A stretch of 64,000 bases of DNA from Lachnospiraceae bacterium UBA5899 (GTDB lineage Bacteria; Bacillota; Clostridia; Lachnospirales; Lachnospiraceae): the NCBI GenBank assembly GCA_002432425.1, contig DJEL01000015.1, positions 1 to 64,000 on the forward strand, written 5' to 3'. Below the pieces are notes generated by a model, which was not told where the DNA came from, made no database searches, and was given only the letters and a program-made list of their open reading frames with translations. This document shows, in pieces, positions 8,655 through 16,910 of the stretch; the first letter of the stretch is position 1, and each line of letters opens with the position of its first letter. Made by a program: the position numbers and the translations under genes.

Positions 8655-8738
8655 GCGGAAGTGCTGGAATTGGCAGACAGGCAAGACTAAGGATCTTGTG
8701 CCAGCAATGGCGTGTGGGTTCAAGTCCCATCTTCCGCA
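8655..8738 (+). tRNA. tRNA-Leu (anticodon AAG)
   Basis: The acceptor stem GCGGAAG/CTTCCGC is perfect, with A as discriminator. It is a class II tRNA with a long variable arm (GTGCCAGCAATGGCGT). The T-arm carries GGGTTCAAGTCCC. The anticodon arm is CAAGA-CTAAGGA-TCTTG, giving AAG at 8689-8691, which reads CTT. CCA is not encoded. A position-34 adenosine would normally need deamination to inosine to read other CTN codons. Confidence 0.92.
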
Positions 8739-8740
8739 GT

Positions 8741-8773
8741 AAAGACCTCAAGTGAGAACTTGAGGTCTTTTTG
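8741..8773 (+). terminator. tRNA-Leu terminator
   Basis: AAAGACCTCAAGT pairs with ACTTGAGGTCTTT over a GAGA loop, followed by a T run. Confidence 0.92.
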
Positions 8774-8824
8774 CGTTCGTTATTATAGGGAAAATGCGTT
8801 ATCATTTATATTAGGGAAGAAAAA

Positions 8825-9118
8825 GAAGCAAAAATGAAAATACAATGGAAATGCTTTACAGATATGTAAAAAAGAAGCAGCAAATTTGGAAAATGTGAAA
8901 AAATGCTTTCAGGGAAAAAGGGAAAAGGAAAGCAAATTGGAATAAAAACATAAAATGCTTCTAAATAAAAGGCGTGAAAGAGCAGCAAAACAGAGAAAAG
9001 GAGGGAAGTGCTTTAAAATAGATAGTTACGCAAGCAGCAAAACAAGGCAAATTTTCAAAATGCTTTAAAGATACAGGAATAAAGAGCAGCAAAAGGAAAG
9101 TTTCATAAAAAATGCTTT
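8825..9118. repeat. Phased 52-bp repeat array, copy A (6 units)
   Basis: This fills most of the 510-bp gap between the tRNA terminator and the metal-ATPase promoter. Two short boxes alternate: AGCAAAA-like (often AGCAGCAAAA) with AGCA at 8827, 8879, 8931, 8984, 9036 and 9088; and AAAATGCTTTAAA-like with TGCTT at 8852, 8904, 8956, 9009, 9061 and 9113. Spacing within a unit is always 25 bp and the unit period is 52, 52, 53, 52, 52 bp. Sequence between the boxes is A-rich but unconserved. The boxes contain inverted AAGCA/TGCTT. No ORF with a ribosome site is present. The same architecture recurs at 39143-39526. Confidence 0.9.
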
Positions 9119-9184
9119 AAAATCAATATGTAAGACCGGTTTTTATAAAATAAGGAAAACACTTTAAAATAGTTTCATTTTCTA

Positions 9185-9213
9185 TTGACATTTCAGAGCA
9201 CTTATGCTTATAT
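9185..9213 (+). promoter_or_regulatory. Promoter of the Zn/Cd ATPase gene
   Basis: TTGACA at 9185-9190, 17-bp spacer, TTATAT at 9208-9213. The operator begins 4 bp after the -10. Confidence 0.75.
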
Positions 9214-9217
9214 TTAT

Positions 9218-9241
9218 ATATGAACAATCATTCATATGTTC
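9218..9241 (+). promoter_or_regulatory. ArsR/SmtB-type metalloregulator operator
   Basis: ATATGAA-6-TTCATAT is a perfect inverted repeat (9218-9237), overlapping a second repeat GAACA...TGTTC ending at 9241. This matches the known ATATGAACAnnnnTTCATAT pattern of CadC/CzrA/SmtB repressors and covers the expected transcription start. No ArsR gene is in the window, so the repressor must act from elsewhere. Confidence 0.75.
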
Positions 9242-9285
9242 AAACATGAATTATAAATATTAAACAATGAATAGAGGTAACTCAT

Positions 9286-11610
9286 ATGTCAGATGAATTA
9301 AAAGAATTAGAAAAAGAGCACGAACATCACCATGATGAATGTTGCGAGCATGACCACGAAGGTCACGAACATCATCATCACGAGGAGGAGCATGAGCACC
9401 ATCATCATCACCACGATGATGACGATGACGATGATTGCTGCTGCGGTCACGACCATGACCACCATCACGAAGAGGTTAAGGAAGCACCGCCCTGCACCTC
9501 CAAGGCGCCCATGCGCATCTACATTGTGGAAAATCTGGACTGCGCAAACTGTGCGGCAAAGATTGAAAGGAAAATCCAGTCCCTGCCCGGCGTAGAATAT
9601 GCATCCCTTACCTTTGCCACCAAGCAGCTTCGTATTGCGGCAGAGCATCAGGATGAGCTGTTCCCCAAGATGGTAGCTGCCTGCAGCTCCATTGAACCGG
9701 ACGCAAAGATTATTCCCCGTGAGGAAACCAAGAAAAAAGACGATAAGGAAGAAAAAGACGAAAGCAGAAAGAATGTTATCTGTATCGCATCCGGCGCAGT
9801 ACTGTTGATAGCAGCAAAGATTATGGAAAAATCCTTCCCCATACCGTCACTGGTGCTTTACATTTTAGCATACCTGATTTTAGGTCTGGAAATTGTCATT
9901 ACGGCTGTTAAGAATATTTTCAAAGGAAATATGCTGGATGAAAACTTCTTAATGAGTATTGCAACCATAGGCGCATTTGCCACAAGAGAATATCCGGAAG
10001 CAGTTGGCGTTATGCTGTTCTACCGGATTGGCGAGTGGTTTGAAGATAAGGCGGTAGAAAGAAGCCGCAGCCAGATTATGGATGCTCTGGATTTACGTCC
10101 CGAAACCGTACAGCTTGTAGAGGACGGCAACGTAACCACCATTCCTGCCGGTGAAGCCAAAATCGGCGATATCGTAATGGTTCGCCCCGGTGACAGAATT
10201 CCTCTGGACGGCACGATTATCGAAGGCGAAAGCCAGATTGATACCTCCGCCATTACCGGTGAGCCGGTACCCGTTTCCGTAAAGGAAGGCACATCCATTC
10301 TTTCCGGCTGCATGAACTTAAACGGCGTGCTGAAACTGAGAGTGGATAAGCCACTGGAAGAGTCCATGGTAACCAGAATTCTTGACTCTGTGGAAAATGC
10401 AGCAGCCAGCAAGCCTAAGATTGACAGATTTATTACGAAGTTCTCCAGAGTTTACACTCCGTTTGTAGTAGCACTGGCAGTATGCACCGCCATCATTCCT
10501 TCCCTGGTAACAGGCGATTGGAACAAATGGGTATACACTGCACTGACCTTCCTGGTTATCAGTTGTCCCTGCGCACTGGTGCTCAGCGTACCTCTTGCCT
10601 TCTTCTCCGGTATCGGAGCAGGTTCCAAGAAGGGTATCCTGTTTAAGGGCGGCGTAGCACTGGAAGCCCTGAAGGATGTAAAAGCCGTTGTCTGCGACAA
10701 GACCGGTACGATTACCAAAGGCAACTTCATTGTGCAGGATATTGTTTCTGCCGATGCTTCTTTAGATGAAAGAGAAATCTTAAAGGTGGCTGCTTCCTGT
10801 GAAGCCGCTTCCACACACCCCATTGCTTACAGCATCAAGCAGAAGGCGGAAGAAGAGAAAGTTACCGACCTTTACAAGGGCAGCATTTCCGAAATTTCCG
10901 GACACGGTATTTTACTGGAGGCTGGCTCACACAAATATCTGTGCGGCAGCAAGAAGCTGCTTGCGGAAAACGGTGTGGATACCGCAGCTTATGACAAAGC
11001 AACACAGAAAGACTCCTACGGCACCGAAGTATTGCTGGCAAAGGACAATGTACTCATCGGCTTCTTAAAGATTTCTGATACGATTAAGGAAGAAGCCGTA
11101 TCCGCGATTGCGGCAATCAAGAAACAGGGAATTGCAACCGCCATGCTGACAGGCGATACCGAAGAAAATGCCAAGAAGGTTTCCGAAATGGTTGGCATTG
11201 ACATGTACTACGGCAAGCTGCTTCCCGAAAACAAGTTAAGCAAGTTAAATGAAATCCGTGAAGAAAAGGGCGCCGTTATGTTTGTCGGCGACGGTATCAA
11301 CGATGCTCCCGTACTGGCAGGCGCCGATGTAGGTGCCGCAATGGGAAGCGGTGCAGATGCCGCTATGGAAGCTGCGGATGTGGTATTCTTAAATTCCGAT
11401 ATGGACAGCATTCCTACCGCCATCAAGATTGCCAAGTTCACAGGACGTATTTCCAAGGAAAATGTTATCTTTGCCCTGACGGTAAAGGCACTGATTATGA
11501 TACTCGGTCTGGCAGGCATTGCCTCCATGTGGCTGGCAGTATTCGCCGATACCGGTGTGGCTATGTTATGTATCTTAAACTCCATCCGTATCCTGTATAA
11601 GAAGCAGTAA
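9286..11610 (+). CDS. cadA: P1B-type Zn2+/Cd2+/Pb2+-exporting ATPase with a His/Cys/Asp-rich N-terminus
   Basis: Heavy-metal efflux ATPase of the inner membrane, 774 aa. Residues 12-61 hold 23 His, 5 Cys and a run of 7 Asp, probably a metal-chelating tail. An HMA domain with CANC (86-89) follows. The transmembrane metal site is CPC (427-429) in the form CPC-x4-SxP, the signature of the Zn/Cd/Pb (P1B-2) subgroup rather than copper. The phosphorylated residue is Asp471 in DKTGT; STHP and GDGIND (668-673) complete the catalytic set. The ATG has an AGAGGT site. Expression should be induced by metal through the SmtB-type operator just upstream. The gene stands alone. Confidence 0.93.
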   Translation: MSDELKELEKEHEHHHDECCEHDHEGHEHHHHEEEHEHHHHHHDDDDDDDCCCGHDHDHHHEEVKEAPPCTSKAPMRIYIVENLDCANCAAKIERKIQSLPGVEYASLTFATKQLRIAAEHQDELFPKMVAACSSIEPDAKIIPREETKKKDDKEEKDESRKNVICIASGAVLLIAAKIMEKSFPIPSLVLYILAYLILGLEIVITAVKNIFKGNMLDENFLMSIATIGAFATREYPEAVGVMLFYRIGEWFEDKAVERSRSQIMDALDLRPETVQLVEDGNVTTIPAGEAKIGDIVMVRPGDRIPLDGTIIEGESQIDTSAITGEPVPVSVKEGTSILSGCMNLNGVLKLRVDKPLEESMVTRILDSVENAAASKPKIDRFITKFSRVYTPFVVALAVCTAIIPSLVTGDWNKWVYTALTFLVISCPCALVLSVPLAFFSGIGAGSKKGILFKGGVALEALKDVKAVVCDKTGTITKGNFIVQDIVSADASLDEREILKVAASCEAASTHPIAYSIKQKAEEEKVTDLYKGSISEISGHGILLEAGSHKYLCGSKKLLAENGVDTAAYDKATQKDSYGTEVLLAKDNVLIGFLKISDTIKEEAVSAIAAIKKQGIATAMLTGDTEENAKKVSEMVGIDMYYGKLLPENKLSKLNEIREEKGAVMFVGDGINDAPVLAGADVGAAMGSGADAAMEAADVVFLNSDMDSIPTAIKIAKFTGRISKENVIFALTVKALIMILGLAGIASMWLAVFADTGVAMLCILNSIRILYKKQ

Positions 11611-11663
11611 AACGAAACGGCAGCAAAGGGTCAACAGAAAACAGTAGGTAAACAAACAACAGA

Positions 11664-11731
11664 AAAGAACCGGAGCCGGTAGCAGTTATCCAGAATGTGG
11701 GACCTGTTGCCGGAACTCCGGTTCTTTTTAT
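11664..11731 (+). terminator. Terminator after the metal ATPase gene
   Basis: AAGAACCGGAG pairs with CTCCGGTTCTT, extended inward by GCCGGtAgCAG/CTGtTGCCGG, and ends in a T run. The A-rich left flank may let it serve the convergent gene too. Confidence 0.85.
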
Positions 11732-11769
11732 TTCAGGGAAGTTTCTGGCGGAAGACCATGCAGAGCAGC

Positions 11770-12801
11770 TTATTTCTGCGCCTCAAAGGCGGCATCGGAG
11801 GCGGCCTGGAAAACTTCCGGATAATCGTAGCCGTCGGCAACCCGGTAAAGGGGATAGCCGTTTTCAAAGGCGGCAAAATAAACATAATCACCGGCAACAC
11901 TTATGTGGGTGTAATTGCCGTCCATTAAAATAAAGGGGCTGCTTCCGTCTTTCTGCATACGGATAAGAGCGGGATTTTCCGTGGAGTTTTTCTGGTAGTA
12001 AACATAATTGCCGGTGAGATTGAAACAGTCCACACGGTCGTTTGTAAGGACTTCAATTTCATCAGCGGAAAGAGAATAACGGCAGAGACGGTAGTTGTTT
12101 GCCACATCCAGATAGTAGATATAGCCGTTGTCGTAAACCGGGTACCAGAGGTCTCCCTGACAGGCGGTGGAAGTACTGCCGGAATGGGTGTCGTAACGGT
12201 ACAGGCAATGGTTGGTGTTGTTGCCCGCATAATAAACGGTGCCGTCCGGAAGGGCGCAGGAGAAATCCGCACTGATGCGTTCTAAAAGCTCCGGCTCTCT
12301 GGCACTGATTTTCTGGCGGTAAAACCGGGGACCGTCCGTGCCCGCGCATTGGTAATATAGATAGTTGTCAATCAGCTGCATGTTGTAAATGACCTCTTTG
12401 GAAAGGCTGGTAATATGCCTGCCGTTCAACTCCGCACGGCACAGGGAATGGGAAGAAAAAAGATAGCCCAGACCTGCGGTGCCGGAGGAGGTGTTCTGGA
12501 AGTAAAAGAGGTATCTGCCACCGGCGCAGATATTGGAAACACTGGTGGAAATCAGCTTCTTCATATTACTGCCGTCCGTGTCCATCACATACAGGGCGTT
12601 GGCGTCGTAGGGGTTGGCAAAATAGACCTTCCCGTCGTATTCGCAGAACATGCCGTCGTTGTAAAGATTGCCGGCGGTATTGCCCACGGTACCCTCGGGA
12701 ACGGGGGGGATGCGTTTGCTTAAAATATATAAAAAGATGAGGAGTCCGAGGAGCAGAACTAAAAGGCTGCCGATTAAAATTTTTTTGGCTTTTGCGTTCA
12801 T
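11770..12801 (-). CDS. Membrane-anchored beta-propeller protein (DUF5050-like)
   Basis: 343 aa. An N-terminal membrane helix (about 8-28) is followed by repeated blades with the pattern YLYYQ, GYIYYLD, NYVYYQ, DYVYFA, each with short DG/NG turns, typical of DUF5050 propellers in Firmicutes. The bulk should face the cell exterior. Function is unknown; such propellers usually bind proteins or cell-wall polymers. The ATG has an AAAGGAT site and its own consensus promoter. It is monocistronic and divergent from pheA. Confidence 0.75.
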   Translation of the reverse strand: MNAKAKKILIGSLLVLLLGLLIFLYILSKRIPPVPEGTVGNTAGNLYNDGMFCEYDGKVYFANPYDANALYVMDTDGSNMKKLISTSVSNICAGGRYLFYFQNTSSGTAGLGYLFSSHSLCRAELNGRHITSLSKEVIYNMQLIDNYLYYQCAGTDGPRFYRQKISAREPELLERISADFSCALPDGTVYYAGNNTNHCLYRYDTHSGSTSTACQGDLWYPVYDNGYIYYLDVANNYRLCRYSLSADEIEVLTNDRVDCFNLTGNYVYYQKNSTENPALIRMQKDGSSPFILMDGNYTHISVAGDYVYFAAFENGYPLYRVADGYDYPEVFQAASDAAFEAQK

Positions 12802-12833
12802 AAAAGTATCCTTTTCTAATAGATTTTACTTTC

Positions 12834-12862
12834 ATTATAGACTTAATTTTACTTGCTATCAA
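12834..12862 (-). promoter_or_regulatory. Promoter of the beta-propeller gene
   Basis: Minus-strand TTGATA (12857-12862), 17-bp spacer, TATAAT (12834-12839). Its -35 overlaps that of the divergent pheA promoter. Confidence 0.85.
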
Positions 12863-12881
12863 GGGGGTTTTGGTATAAGAT
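12853..12881 (+). promoter_or_regulatory. Promoter of the pheA operon
   Basis: TTGCTA (12853-12858), 17-bp spacer, TAAGAT (12876-12881); face-to-face overlap with the propeller-gene promoter suggests mutual interference. Confidence 0.6.
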
Positions 12882-12914
12882 AAAATGTAAAATCAAAGAA
12901 AAAGAGGTGCTACT

Positions 12915-14039
12915 TTGGAGTTAGCGGAATTACGAAAGAGTCTGGATGAAATTGATGAGCAGATTGTTTCTCTGTACGAGAAGCGCATGAAAATATGCGC
13001 AGGTGTTGCCGAATATAAAATAGAAACCGGAAAGCAGGTTTTAGATACTGCAAGGGAAGCGGAAAAAATAGCCAAAGTAAAGGAACTGGTGAAGGACCCC
13101 GAAAACAGACAGGGTGTGGAAGAGCTGTTTGAACAGATTATGTCCATGAGCCGCAAGCTGCAGTACAAGATGCTGGCGGAGGGGAAAAATCAGTTAAGAC
13201 TTCCGTTTGATATGGTGGAAAGCCTTCCCACGGAAGGCATGCATGTGGTCTTTCAGGGAAGCGAGGGCTCCTATTCCCAGGAGGCGTGCATCCGTTTCTT
13301 CGGGAAAAAGGCGGATGCCTTTCATGTGGAAAGCTTCCGGGATGCCATGAACGCCCTGGAAGAGGGCAGAGCCGACTATGCGGTGCTTCCCATTGAAAAC
13401 TCCACAGCGGGCATTGTCAATGAAATTTATGACCTTCTGGTAGAATACGAAAACTACATTGTGGGCGAACAGATTATTAAAATAGAGCACTGCCTGATGG
13501 CATGCGAGGGAGCTACCAAGGATACCATCCGCACGGTATATTCCCATCCCCAGTCCTTAATGCAGTGCGCACGCTACTTACAGCAGTACGACTGGCAGCA
13601 GATAAGCATGAAAAACAATGCGTTTGCGGCAAAAAAGGTAGCGGATGAAAAGGATATCACGGAGGCAGCCATTGCCGGAGAGCATGCGGCGGAGGCGTAC
13701 GGTCTTAACATACTGGAAAAGAGTATTAACCAGTCGGAAACGAACTCTACGCGGTTTGTGATTTTATCCAACCGCAAGATTTACTGTAAGGATGCAAAGA
13801 AGGTGAGCATCTGCTTTGAACTGCCCCACAAGAGCGGTTCCCTGTACCATGCCCTTTCCCATGTGATTTTCAACAACTTAAACATGACCAAGATTGAAAG
13901 CCGTCCCATTGAGGACAGAAACTGGGAATACCGCTTCTTTGTGGATTTCGAGGGCAACCTGACGGACAGCGCCGTGATGAATGCGCTGCGGGGACTCAGG
14001 GAAGAAACCAGAAGTATGAAAATTCTGGGGAATTACTAA
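12915..14039 (+). CDS. pheA: Bifunctional chorismate mutase / prephenate dehydratase
   Basis: P-protein of phenylalanine synthesis: chorismate to prephenate to phenylpyruvate. 374 aa. Residues 1-90 are an AroQ-type mutase (LRKSLDEIDEQIVSLYEKR), about 105-285 the dehydratase (VFQGSEGSYSQEA, PIENSTAGIVNEI, NSTRFVIL), and about 295-370 an ACT domain with ESRPI, the Phe-binding feedback element. I chose the TTG start because AAAGAGGTG precedes it at good spacing and no ATG occurs before the conserved mutase helix. It heads a six-gene run ending in the HAD phosphatase. Confidence 0.94.
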   Translation: MELAELRKSLDEIDEQIVSLYEKRMKICAGVAEYKIETGKQVLDTAREAEKIAKVKELVKDPENRQGVEELFEQIMSMSRKLQYKMLAEGKNQLRLPFDMVESLPTEGMHVVFQGSEGSYSQEACIRFFGKKADAFHVESFRDAMNALEEGRADYAVLPIENSTAGIVNEIYDLLVEYENYIVGEQIIKIEHCLMACEGATKDTIRTVYSHPQSLMQCARYLQQYDWQQISMKNNAFAAKKVADEKDITEAAIAGEHAAEAYGLNILEKSINQSETNSTRFVILSNRKIYCKDAKKVSICFELPHKSGSLYHALSHVIFNNLNMTKIESRPIEDRNWEYRFFVDFEGNLTDSAVMNALRGLREETRSMKILGNY

Positions 14040-14060
14040 GAACAAGGCAGGTTAAAGAAT

Positions 14061-15359
14061 ATGCGGGAACAGGAACTTATCGTATACAGGGAATTTGAGG
14101 ACGGCGGACTTTTGCATGACATGGCGTTCCTCATGTCCCATTACAACGATGCTTACTATAATAAAGAGGATTTAGCGGCACTTTTTTATGAGGACATACA
14201 TATGCTGCTGGATCTTGCGGGGACTTACGGGTTCCACGGCAACCTCTGGCACTGTTATCTGACAAACTTACTGGTAAACAACGAAAACAGCTACAGCAAG
14301 GCGTGCGAAATCAGAGGGAAGGTAGAGGGCACCATCAATAAGGCGGTGCTGCATGACATTCTGATTTTCAAGGAACTCTACGATTTTGATTTCACACCGG
14401 TTATGGAAGCCTTACATGTACCGGAATTTGCACTGCTTACGGACTATGAAGCATCCAGCGAGGAGAGCAAGGTCTACAACAAGCGCATCTGCAACCGGAT
14501 CTGCGAGCTGGCGGAGAAGTTCTGCAACGACCATACCGCGGAGGAAATGAAGGACACCCTGACGGAATTCTATAAAGAATACGGTGTGGGCAAATTCGGT
14601 CTGCACAAGGCATTCCGCGTGGAGCATGACGAAAACGGCGTGCATATTGTTCCCATCTTAAACATTGCCCATGTGAAGCTGTCCGACCTTGTGGGGTATG
14701 AGCTTGCCAAGGCAAAGTTAGTGGAAAACACAGAAGCGTTTGTAAACGGAAGAAAAGCCAACAACTGCCTTTTGTACGGCGATGCGGGCACCGGCAAATC
14801 CACCAGCGTCAAAGGCATTGTAAACGAATATTATGACCGCGGGCTTCGTATTATTGAGGTATACAAGCATCAGTTTCAGGATTTGAACAATGTGATTGCC
14901 CAGATTAAAAACCGGAATTATAAATTCATCATCTACATGGATGATTTAAGCTTTGAAGAATTTGAAATCGAATATAAATATCTGAAAGCCGTTATCGAGG
15001 GCGGACTGGAAAAGAAGCCGGACAATGTGCTGATTTACGCCACATCCAACCGCAGACATCTTGTGCGGGAAAAATTTACCGACAAGGAGGAGAGGGAGGA
15101 CGACTTGCACCGGGGCGATACCGTGGCGGAAAAGCTGTCTTTATCTTCCCGTTTCGGCGTGACCATCTATTTCGGCGCACCGGACAAACGGCAGTTCCGG
15201 GAAATTGTCACCACACTGGCGGACAGATACGGCATTATAATGGAAGAAAACCTGCTTTTAGCAGAAGCAAACAAGTGGGAACTTTCCCACGGCGGCCTGT
15301 CGGGACGCACGGCACAGCAGTTTATTGATTACCTTTTGGGAAAGGGGGAGGATGCATGA
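14061..15359 (+). CDS. DUF815 family AAA+ ATPase
   Basis: 432 aa. The first 200 residues are helical and unassigned. The ATPase core has Walker A GDAGTGKS (240-247), Walker B FIIYMDDLSF, sensor-like ATSNRRHL and the arginine-containing LSSRFGVTIYF, all typical of DUF815. The family is uncharacterised; it looks like a regulatory or remodelling AAA+ protein. The stop overlaps the next start (ATGA), so it is translationally coupled to the exopolyphosphatase and may belong functionally with polyphosphate metabolism. Confidence 0.85.
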   Translation: MREQELIVYREFEDGGLLHDMAFLMSHYNDAYYNKEDLAALFYEDIHMLLDLAGTYGFHGNLWHCYLTNLLVNNENSYSKACEIRGKVEGTINKAVLHDILIFKELYDFDFTPVMEALHVPEFALLTDYEASSEESKVYNKRICNRICELAEKFCNDHTAEEMKDTLTEFYKEYGVGKFGLHKAFRVEHDENGVHIVPILNIAHVKLSDLVGYELAKAKLVENTEAFVNGRKANNCLLYGDAGTGKSTSVKGIVNEYYDRGLRIIEVYKHQFQDLNNVIAQIKNRNYKFIIYMDDLSFEEFEIEYKYLKAVIEGGLEKKPDNVLIYATSNRRHLVREKFTDKEEREDDLHRGDTVAEKLSLSSRFGVTIYFGAPDKRQFREIVTTLADRYGIIMEENLLLAEANKWELSHGGLSGRTAQQFIDYLLGKGEDA

Positions 15360-16894
15360 AAGTATTTGCAGCCATTGACGTAGGCTCTTATGAGCTCTCC
15401 ATGAAAATCTTTGAATTTACCGAAAAAAACGGCATGCGGGAGATTGACCATATCCGCCATAAGTTGGATCTTGGAAGCGAGACTTATTCCGCGGGAAAGC
15501 TGAGTGCGGAAAAGGTAGATGAACTCTGCCGGGTACTGAAAGAATACAAGGACATTTTAAACGGTTATAAGGTGGATGCCTACAAAGCATATGGCACCAG
15601 CGCCATAAGGGAAATGGAGAACCGGGATATTGTCATCGAGCAGATTGCCCAGACCACCGGCATCCGTATTGAGGTATTGAGCAACTCGGAACAGCGTTTT
15701 TTAAACTACAAATCCGTGGCAGCCAAGGGAGAAGCCTTTGACAGACTGCTTGACAGGGGCACCCTTTTCTTAGACATCGGCGGCGGCAGCATCCAGCTTT
15801 CCCTGTTTGACAAAGGGGCATTAAACACCACCCAGAACCTGAAGCTCGGCGTACTCCGACTGCGAGAGCGCTTAGGACATATCAATACCAGTCCTTCCCG
15901 TATGGAAGAACTCATTGAGGAACTGGACGATGCCCAGTTGTCCGTTCTGTATAAGCTGTATTTAAAGGACAAAACTATTTCCAATATTATTTTAGTGGAC
16001 GATTATCTGTCACCGTGGCTGAAAAACGGTCGCTTCAGTACAGAGGCACCCGGTTATGTATCGGCGGCGCAGTGCGGCACCTTTGTGCAGAATATGCGGG
16101 AAAGAAGCACGGCGGAAATTGCCGCAAAGCTGGGGATTTCCGAAGAAAATGCAGGACTTATGTTTATATCCGCCATTTTGGTGAACCGTATTTTAATCAT
16201 GACGGGAGCGGAACAGATATGGGTGCCGGGCGCTACATTATGCGACGGTATTGCCTACGAATACGGACAGAAACAGAAGCTTGTGGTAAACGGCCACGAT
16301 TTTGAAAAGGATATTTTAGACTGTGCGCTGCAAATCAGCAAGCGCTACATGGGAAGCCGGAAGCGTGCGGAGACGCTGGAAAGCCTTACCATGAACATTT
16401 TTGACAACACGAAAAAACTGCACGGTCTCGGCAAACGGGAACGTCTTTATCTGCAGCTTGCAGCACTTTTGCATGACTGTGGGAAATACATCAGTATGAT
16501 AAATGTAGGGGAATGCTCCTACCAGATTATCATGGCGACGGAAATCATCGGACTTTCCCACAGGGAGAGAGAAATGGTTGCCTACATTGTCCGGTTTAAC
16601 CATGATGACTTCCTGTATTATGATGAACTGAGCAAGGACTCATCCTTAGATATGCAGTCCTACCTGACGGTGGCAAAGCTGACCGCCATTCTTAGGATTG
16701 CCAACGGTCTGGACAGAAGCCACAAGCAGAAATTCAAGAACGTCAAGGTGGCGCTGAAGGACAGGGAGCTGGTTCTTACCGTGGATACCAAAGAGGACAT
16801 CAGCTTAGAGAAGGGACTGTTTACGGACAGGGCGCTTTTCTTCAAGGAAGTGTTTAACGTGCAGCCCACCATAAAACAGAAACGCAGTTTGTAA
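15356..16894 (+). CDS. ppx: Ppx/GppA exopolyphosphatase-family protein
   Basis: 512 aa. The N-terminal two-thirds is an actin-fold Ppx/GppA phosphatase (AIDVGSYELSMK near 5, FLDIGGGSIQLS at 138-149, KLGVLRLRE near 165). The C-terminal domain is HD-like with LLHDCGKY (His373-Asp374) and AKLTAILRIANGLDRSH. It should hydrolyse terminal phosphate of polyphosphate or of pppGpp; the adjacent ppk1 favours polyphosphate. It overlaps the DUF815 gene by 4 nt and lies 16 nt before ppk1. Confidence 0.9.
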   Translation: MKVFAAIDVGSYELSMKIFEFTEKNGMREIDHIRHKLDLGSETYSAGKLSAEKVDELCRVLKEYKDILNGYKVDAYKAYGTSAIREMENRDIVIEQIAQTTGIRIEVLSNSEQRFLNYKSVAAKGEAFDRLLDRGTLFLDIGGGSIQLSLFDKGALNTTQNLKLGVLRLRERLGHINTSPSRMEELIEELDDAQLSVLYKLYLKDKTISNIILVDDYLSPWLKNGRFSTEAPGYVSAAQCGTFVQNMRERSTAEIAAKLGISEENAGLMFISAILVNRILIMTGAEQIWVPGATLCDGIAYEYGQKQKLVVNGHDFEKDILDCALQISKRYMGSRKRAETLESLTMNIFDNTKKLHGLGKRERLYLQLAALLHDCGKYISMINVGECSYQIIMATEIIGLSHREREMVAYIVRFNHDDFLYYDELSKDSSLDMQSYLTVAKLTAILRIANGLDRSHKQKFKNVKVALKDRELVLTVDTKEDISLEKGLFTDRALFFKEVFNVQPTIKQKRSL

Positions 16895-16910
16895 AGAAAG
16901 GGAAATCCGT

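Noticed and set aside
8825..9118. CRISPR array
   Set aside because: Conserved parts are only 7-13 bp, units are 52 bp with degenerate boxes, and no cas genes are near. The same applies to 39143-39526.
9200..9285. Metal riboswitch upstream of the ATPase
   Set aside because: The inverted repeat at the transcription start matches a protein operator; the leader is too short and AT-rich for a known metal riboswitch.
9307..9648. Antisense frame rich in Val and Met opposite the His-rich ATPase start
   Set aside because: It is the complement of CAC/CAT/GAC/GAA codon runs; no initiation signal.
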